Positions 39,810 to 43,851 of a DNA stretch of 43,851 nucleotides are shown here, piece by piece. This DNA comes from Patescibacteria group bacterium (lineage in GTDB: Bacteria; Patescibacteriota; Minisyncoccia; Phycocordibacterales; JACZSL01). Numbering within the stretch: position 1 is the first letter of the stretch; each line of letters begins with the position of its first letter. Below the pieces are notes generated by a model. That model made no database searches. It had not been told where the DNA came from and saw only the letters and a list, made by a program, of their open reading frames with translations. The stretch covers positions 1 to 43,851 of the forward strand of contig JACZSL010000006.1 in the NCBI GenBank assembly GCA_022574205.1, read 5' to 3'. The position numbers were made by a program, and so were the translations under genes.

Positions 39810-41036
39810 ATGCCACGTTTTCATTACAAAGCCATCGACGTAAAAGGAGAAAAAATTGAAGGAACAGTTGAAGCTGTGGATCGCTTTGATGTGTACAGAA
39901 TTGTGCGCAAAGAAGGACGCAATATCATTTCTGTCAAAGAAGAGAAAGAAAGATTTAGTTTTTCCCTCTCAAGCTTGTCAAAGTTGAATGAGATGATTGG
40001 AACCGTCAAGTTGTCAGACAAGATTATATTCACGCGCAATATGGCTGCAATGATTGATGCCGGTCTTACTATCTCACGTGCCTTGACTGTCATGCAGAGA
40101 CAAATGAAGAATCCTATTTTCAAGCGGACTCTTAAACAAATCGATGATGATATTAGAGGTGGTTCAAGTTTCAATGACGCACTGAGAAAATTTCCAAAAA
40201 TATTTTCTCCATTATTTGTATCAATGGTCCATGCCGGCGAAGAGGGTGGGGTACTCGGGGATTCTCTACGCACCATTGCACAGCAGATGGACCGCGCGTA
40301 CACACTAAAAAAGAATATACGTGGAGCACTTATCTATCCAACGATTGTCATTATTGCGATGGTTATAATTGGTATTTTGATGCTTCTTTATGTTGTGCCA
40401 ACTTTGAGCTCAACATTTAGTGAACTCGGAGCCGATCTTCCAGGTACAACGCAGGCAGTTATTTCAGCTAGTAACTTTATTATAGAACACACGTTCGTAA
40501 CACTGATACTCATGGCCCTTACCTCTGGCTCTTTTGTGTACGCCCTACACACACGTATCGGTAAGAGAATATTCGATGCATTTATTTTACACTTACCAAT
40601 CATAAAAGGTTTAGTTCATGAAACAAACGCTGCGAGAACCACACGCACACTTTCTTCTCTCTTAGTTAGCGGCGTTGAGGTTATAGCGGCACTTAAAATT
40701 ACCCGCGAAGTTGTACAGAACTCCTATTATAAGGATGTTATAAAATTAGCCGAGCAAGAAATTGAAAAAGGCGCCCCAATTTCTAAAGTATTTCTTGAAC
40801 ACGACAAACTTTACCCCGCACTTGTGGGAGAGATAATTGCGGTTGGCGAAGAGACGGGAAAACTTTCCGAAATGCTTATGCAGATTGCTACTTTTTATGA
40901 AGATGAGGTTGCCCAAAAAACCAAAGACATGTCGACGATTATTGAACCTTTTCTCATGCTGATTATTGGTGCAGGTGTCGGATTTTTTGCGATGGCAATG
41001 ATTGCACCTATTTACTCACTTTCTAATATAATTTAA
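39810..41036 (+). CDS. pilC: Type IV pilus inner-membrane platform protein PilC
   Basis: 408 residues from the ATG at 39810; a TTG 24 bp upstream is less likely. Two T2SSF (PilC/GspF) domains: one with KLSDKIIFTRNMAAMIDAGL (about 65-84) and the second with HETNAARTTRTLSSLLVSGVEV (about 275). Three membrane spans (about 170-200, 220-245 and 378-400). It anchors the PilB motor and the growing pilus. It follows pilB by about 40 bp. Confidence 0.95.
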   Translation: MPRFHYKAIDVKGEKIEGTVEAVDRFDVYRIVRKEGRNIISVKEEKERFSFSLSSLSKLNEMIGTVKLSDKIIFTRNMAAMIDAGLTISRALTVMQRQMKNPIFKRTLKQIDDDIRGGSSFNDALRKFPKIFSPLFVSMVHAGEEGGVLGDSLRTIAQQMDRAYTLKKNIRGALIYPTIVIIAMVIIGILMLLYVVPTLSSTFSELGADLPGTTQAVISASNFIIEHTFVTLILMALTSGSFVYALHTRIGKRIFDAFILHLPIIKGLVHETNAARTTRTLSSLLVSGVEVIAALKITREVVQNSYYKDVIKLAEQEIEKGAPISKVFLEHDKLYPALVGEIIAVGEETGKLSEMLMQIATFYEDEVAQKTKDMSTIIEPFLMLIIGAGVGFFAMAMIAPIYSLSNII

Positions 41037-41055
41037 TTATTAAGTAATTATATAA

Positions 41056-41508
41056 ATGCGAAACGGTCTAACACTTATAGAAGTATTGATTGTCATTGCT
41101 ATTTCAGCTTTTCTTACTATTGGATCTCTGGCAGTCTATTCAAATTTTAATAAAGGGAAAGCGTTTGATGCCGGCATTCAAGGTGTTGTAAACTTACTTA
41201 GAGATGCGAAATCAAACACATTAGCATCAAAGGATGCAGCTGTTTATGGAGTACACTTTGAAACCAACAGGGCAGTTTTCTTTAAGGGGAGCACTTTTTC
41301 CGAGCCAGACCCATTCAATAGAGTATATACAATGCCCGCCGACATCGAGCTGTCTAGCATAGTCATAAATGGCGGGGGAAGCGATATAGTATTCGATAGA
41401 CTCACAGGTGAAACGCAACAATTTGGCACCACAACTATTTCTCGCATATCTGATCCAAGTGTTACAAAAGACATCGTTATTGGAGCGACCGGTGTTGTAG
41501 AATATTAA
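41056..41508 (+). CDS. Type IV prepilin-like protein (GspH/FimT-like)
   Basis: 150 residues. A very short leader (MRN) precedes G-LTLIEVLIVIAISAF, the class III signal with Glu5 after the cleavage site, so it is processed by a prepilin peptidase. The C-terminal part (about 30-150) is a beta-rich minor pseudopilin domain resembling GspH/FimT. It is 20 bp after pilC. Confidence 0.88.
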   Translation: MRNGLTLIEVLIVIAISAFLTIGSLAVYSNFNKGKAFDAGIQGVVNLLRDAKSNTLASKDAAVYGVHFETNRAVFFKGSTFSEPDPFNRVYTMPADIELSSIVINGGGSDIVFDRLTGETQQFGTTTISRISDPSVTKDIVIGATGVVEY

Positions 41509-41523
41509 CCATTTTATATAGTC

Positions 41524-42018
41524 ATGATTTTTTTGGAAAAAACAAAATATAAATCCGGCGTAACTCTACTAGAGACAGTGATAGCTATTAGCGTCATATC
41601 ATTAGTGTTGATTAGCACCGTCTCCACACTACAATTTTTCCTTAAACGAGGTTTGGCACATACTGAGCAAATACAGTCTTCCTTTCTTTTAGAGGAGGGT
41701 ATTGAGGTAGTACGATTTTTTCGCGACAACACTTGGTCAGATATAGGAGATCTCTTAGTCGACACAACGTACTATCCCGCATTCGACGTGGGTTCATGGG
41801 AGATAACCACGACTCCAACAACCACAAATTCATTTACAAGAACAGTCACGTTTAGTGACGTGTATAGAAAGGACAGTGACGACAGGATTGTAGCTTCTAC
41901 ATCTCCCGAAGCAAAAACACTTGATCCGGATACAATTCTCGTATCTGTGAAAGTAATTTCACCGAGCTTAATCGAAGCAAAACTTGAAGCATATATGACA
42001 AACCTTCTTAACAACTAG
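41524..42018 (+). CDS. Type IV prepilin-like minor pilin (PilV/GspI-like)
   Basis: 164 residues. Leader MIFLEKTKYKS, then G-VTLLETVIAISVISLVLIS, with Glu5 present. The remainder has little recognisable sequence; order and size fit the second minor pilin (PilV or GspI). It starts 15 bp after the preceding gene and ends 1 bp before the next. Confidence 0.85.
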   Translation: MIFLEKTKYKSGVTLLETVIAISVISLVLISTVSTLQFFLKRGLAHTEQIQSSFLLEEGIEVVRFFRDNTWSDIGDLLVDTTYYPAFDVGSWEITTTPTTTNSFTRTVTFSDVYRKDSDDRIVASTSPEAKTLDPDTILVSVKVISPSLIEAKLEAYMTNLLNN

Positions 42019-42019
42019 C

Positions 42020-42535
42020 ATGTTTAATACACAAAAAAACAAAAAAGGTTTTTCACTTCTTGAGACCGTTATATTCATAGGCATAGCCGTATTTTTGATC
42101 GCTATCATTACAAGCTTACTTATAGTTTATGTTCGGGCTTACGTAACATTCAACGCTGCAAGCCGCATCAATACAGCGGCCTTGAGCAGCGGAGATCGTA
42201 TTACTAGGGAAATTAAACTAACCACAAGCGTTAATGTGGCTGCAAGCACTTTCGGTACACACCCTGGGAATCTGGTCTTGAACACAAACCCCGGAGGAGT
42301 GCCCACAGTTATTGAATTTTATCTCGACGGTACAACACTTAAAATTAAAAGGGACGGAGTAATTGTCGGTGCACTCACAGGGAGCAATGTAAACATCGAT
42401 AAACTTATTTTTTGGCACACCTCTCTTGGTAATGCACAAATTGTGAGTTATGAAATGAACATAGTGACTTCCGCCGGATCTTCAACACGATCCGCCACTT
42501 TCTTAACAAGTTCAGCTATAAGAGGAGCGTACTAA
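42020..42535 (+). CDS. Type IV prepilin-like minor pilin (PilW/GspJ-like)
   Basis: 171 residues. Leader MFNTQKNKK, then G-FSLLETVIFIGIAVFLIAI with Glu5. The C-terminal domain is beta-rich (VIEFYLDGTTLKIKRDGVIV). By order it is PilW/GspJ-like. Its ATG is 1 bp after the stop of the preceding gene, so translation is coupled. Confidence 0.85.
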   Translation: MFNTQKNKKGFSLLETVIFIGIAVFLIAIITSLLIVYVRAYVTFNAASRINTAALSSGDRITREIKLTTSVNVAASTFGTHPGNLVLNTNPGGVPTVIEFYLDGTTLKIKRDGVIVGALTGSNVNIDKLIFWHTSLGNAQIVSYEMNIVTSAGSSTRSATFLTSSAIRGAY

Positions 42536-42536
42536 T

Positions 42537-43851
42537 ATGAAAAGCCAAAAACGAAACATAGAAAGAAATAGAGGACAAGTCGTTATTTTAGCTGTAATAC
42601 TATTTTCCTTTGGCAGCTTTATATTTGTGAGCGGTGTTATGTCGCAAGTTTTGTCTGACACTAAAGCTGCTAACAATTCAATCCGGTCGAAGCAGTCGTA
42701 TTATCTTGCAGAGAGCGGCATTGAAGATGTGATATACCGGATAGTAACAAACAAATCAACAAGTGCATCTGAAACATTGTCTCTAGGCGGATCCACCACG
42801 ACAATAGATACGATTGACGTCGACGGAGGAAGGAAAGAGATTACTGCAGAAGGAGACGTAACAAACCTCATACGACGTATTACCACAGAATTAATCACGT
42901 CAACTACCGGTGTTTCATTTTTTTATGGTGCTCAAGTTGGAGAAGGAGGACTTGAAATGGATAATAACTCAAGAATCGAAGGTGTGGGTGGCACCGTTGG
43001 TAATGTATATTCCAATGGTCCAATTGTTGGAAGCACAGGAGCAACAATAACCGGAGATGCGGTGGTTGCAACAGGTCTTATAGAGGATGAGCAAGCAAGA
43101 TCACTGGTGTGCAACCAAGACCAGATTGTAGGACAAGCAAATCCACAAATAGATTTTGCGCAAAGTTTTTCTCCGAATTCAAGCGGACCACTTGCAAAAA
43201 TCAGTATTTATATTAAGAAAGTTGGTAATCCAGGCAGTAGACAAGTCAAGATAGTTTCCGATAACGCTGGTTCTCCAAACACCATAACAATCGAAGAGGG
43301 AACTTTAAACAACGCTTTAGTCGGAACATCGTACGGTTGGGTTGATGTAGTTTTCCCCACCCCTCCGGTTTTAACGGGAGGCACAACATACTGGATAGTT
43401 CTTGATGCCATTAAAAACAACAGTAAATATTGGATATGGTGCTCTGATAGCAACAATGGCTTTGGTAATGGCGTTGCCAAATACAGCCAGGATTTAGTCA
43501 ACGATCCATGGACACTCATAATTGGTGACTTAGCTTTTAAAACGTATACAGGGGAAGGAATAAGTTCTATAGATGGGGTTACCGTTGACGGTGACGCACG
43601 AGCTAACTCTATAACAAACAGCTCTATTTGTGGGGACGCTTATTATCAAACGATTGACGCGGCCTCTCTCGATTTTGTTAATAGTCCCACTAATCCAACT
43701 TGCTCCGACCCTTTAACGCCGGGAACCGCTTTTCCGGGAAGCACGGACCCAGCTCCTCTAAACATGCCAATATCTTCTTCTATTATCACCGACTGGAAAT
43801 CCGACGCTCTCGCTGGCGGCACCATTGTTGGAAACTGCGGAGACTCCGGTG
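42537..43851 (+). CDS. PilX-like pilus assembly protein with surface domain (partial, 3' end outside window)
   Basis: 438 codons to the window end without a stop. ATG at 42537 is preceded by AGGAG. The N-terminus (RGQVVILAVILFSFGSFIF … SYYLAESGIEDVIYRI) is the PilX-type helix: a membrane segment then the AESGIE signature, lacking the cleavage Gly-Phe-Thr-Leu-x-Glu. From about 200 a beta-rich surface domain follows (FAQSFSPNSSGPLAKISIYIKK … TYWIVLDAI), reminiscent of choice-of-anchor domains in CPR pilus-tip proteins. It probably sits at the pilus tip and presents a ligand-binding part. Confidence 0.85.
   Translation, partial: MKSQKRNIERNRGQVVILAVILFSFGSFIFVSGVMSQVLSDTKAANNSIRSKQSYYLAESGIEDVIYRIVTNKSTSASETLSLGGSTTTIDTIDVDGGRKEITAEGDVTNLIRRITTELITSTTGVSFFYGAQVGEGGLEMDNNSRIEGVGGTVGNVYSNGPIVGSTGATITGDAVVATGLIEDEQARSLVCNQDQIVGQANPQIDFAQSFSPNSSGPLAKISIYIKKVGNPGSRQVKIVSDNAGSPNTITIEEGTLNNALVGTSYGWVDVVFPTPPVLTGGTTYWIVLDAIKNNSKYWIWCSDSNNGFGNGVAKYSQDLVNDPWTLIIGDLAFKTYTGEGISSIDGVTVDGDARANSITNSSICGDAYYQTIDAASLDFVNSPTNPTCSDPLTPGTAFPGSTDPAPLNMPISSSIITDWKSDALAGGTIVGNCGDSG

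Noticed and set aside
1-43851. CRISPR arrays, rRNA genes, prophage genes, insertion sequences with transposase
   Set aside because: No regularly spaced direct repeats, no rRNA stretches and no transposase, integrase or phage structural genes were seen.

Overview
The window looks like chromosomal DNA of a Candidate Phyla Radiation (Patescibacteria) bacterium, most likely a Parcubacteria-type lineage. This rests on gene content and style, not on a search. The genes are short, and many carry Parcubacteria-like secreted or single-membrane-segment proteins. There is a trigger factor without its isomerase domain, a minimal type IV pilus locus, a peptidoglycan-binding-repeat protein and a LysM/M23 hydrolase. 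The standard code with UGA as stop fits every gene read.

Layout. 1-5440: envelope genes, namely a partial secreted protein, a membrane protein with a thrombospondin-3-like calcium loop, a peptidoglycan-binding protein and a large secreted protein made of about 55 twelve-residue repeats. 5441-15469: housekeeping genes mostly on the minus strand (rsmA, uvrD, comM, a DksA-like factor, an unknown membrane protein, pnp), with a divergent LysM/M23 peptidase. 15834-24982: a REP-like palindrome, a GspE/PilB-type ATPase, a NYN-domain protein, rpsO, a GGDEF protein, a frame-disrupted membrane protein, glmS, xthA, a small membrane protein and the CCA-adding enzyme. 25051-26322: tRNA-Arg and tRNA-Gly, a dense DnaA-box cluster with four parS-like sites (candidate replication origin), yraN, and a tRNA-Pro gene lying inside the two halves of a second, broken tRNA-Pro. 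26457-30528: mscS behind a repeated element, a trypsin-like protease, a tiny acidic ORF with a consensus promoter and attenuator, tRNA-Gly(UCC), a structured RNA of unknown family, and HU. 30775-37810: rny, clpP, tig, two unknown envelope proteins, ppa (behind the second copy of the repeated element) and nusA. 38013-43851: type IV pilus genes (PilB, PilC, three prepilins and a PilX-like protein cut by the window end).

Working together: pnp, rny and rpsO cover RNA decay and translation; tig, clpP and the protease cover protein folding and turnover; glmS, the M23 hydrolase and the peptidoglycan-binding protein cover the wall; the pilus genes form one plus-strand run. Most genes are alone or in pairs, each closed by a clear intrinsic terminator, and several seem to be transcribed as leaderless or nearly leaderless mRNAs.

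The strongest novel signal is a 111-bp element with terminal inverted repeats, present twice (26463-26573 and 36236-36346, opposite orientation, about 93% identical over the 125 bp shared). Both copies sit at the start codon of a gene (mscS, ppa) and are bracketed by the direct repeat ATGAAT. The repeat reproduces the start codon and leaves a conserved 19-residue upstream ORF.
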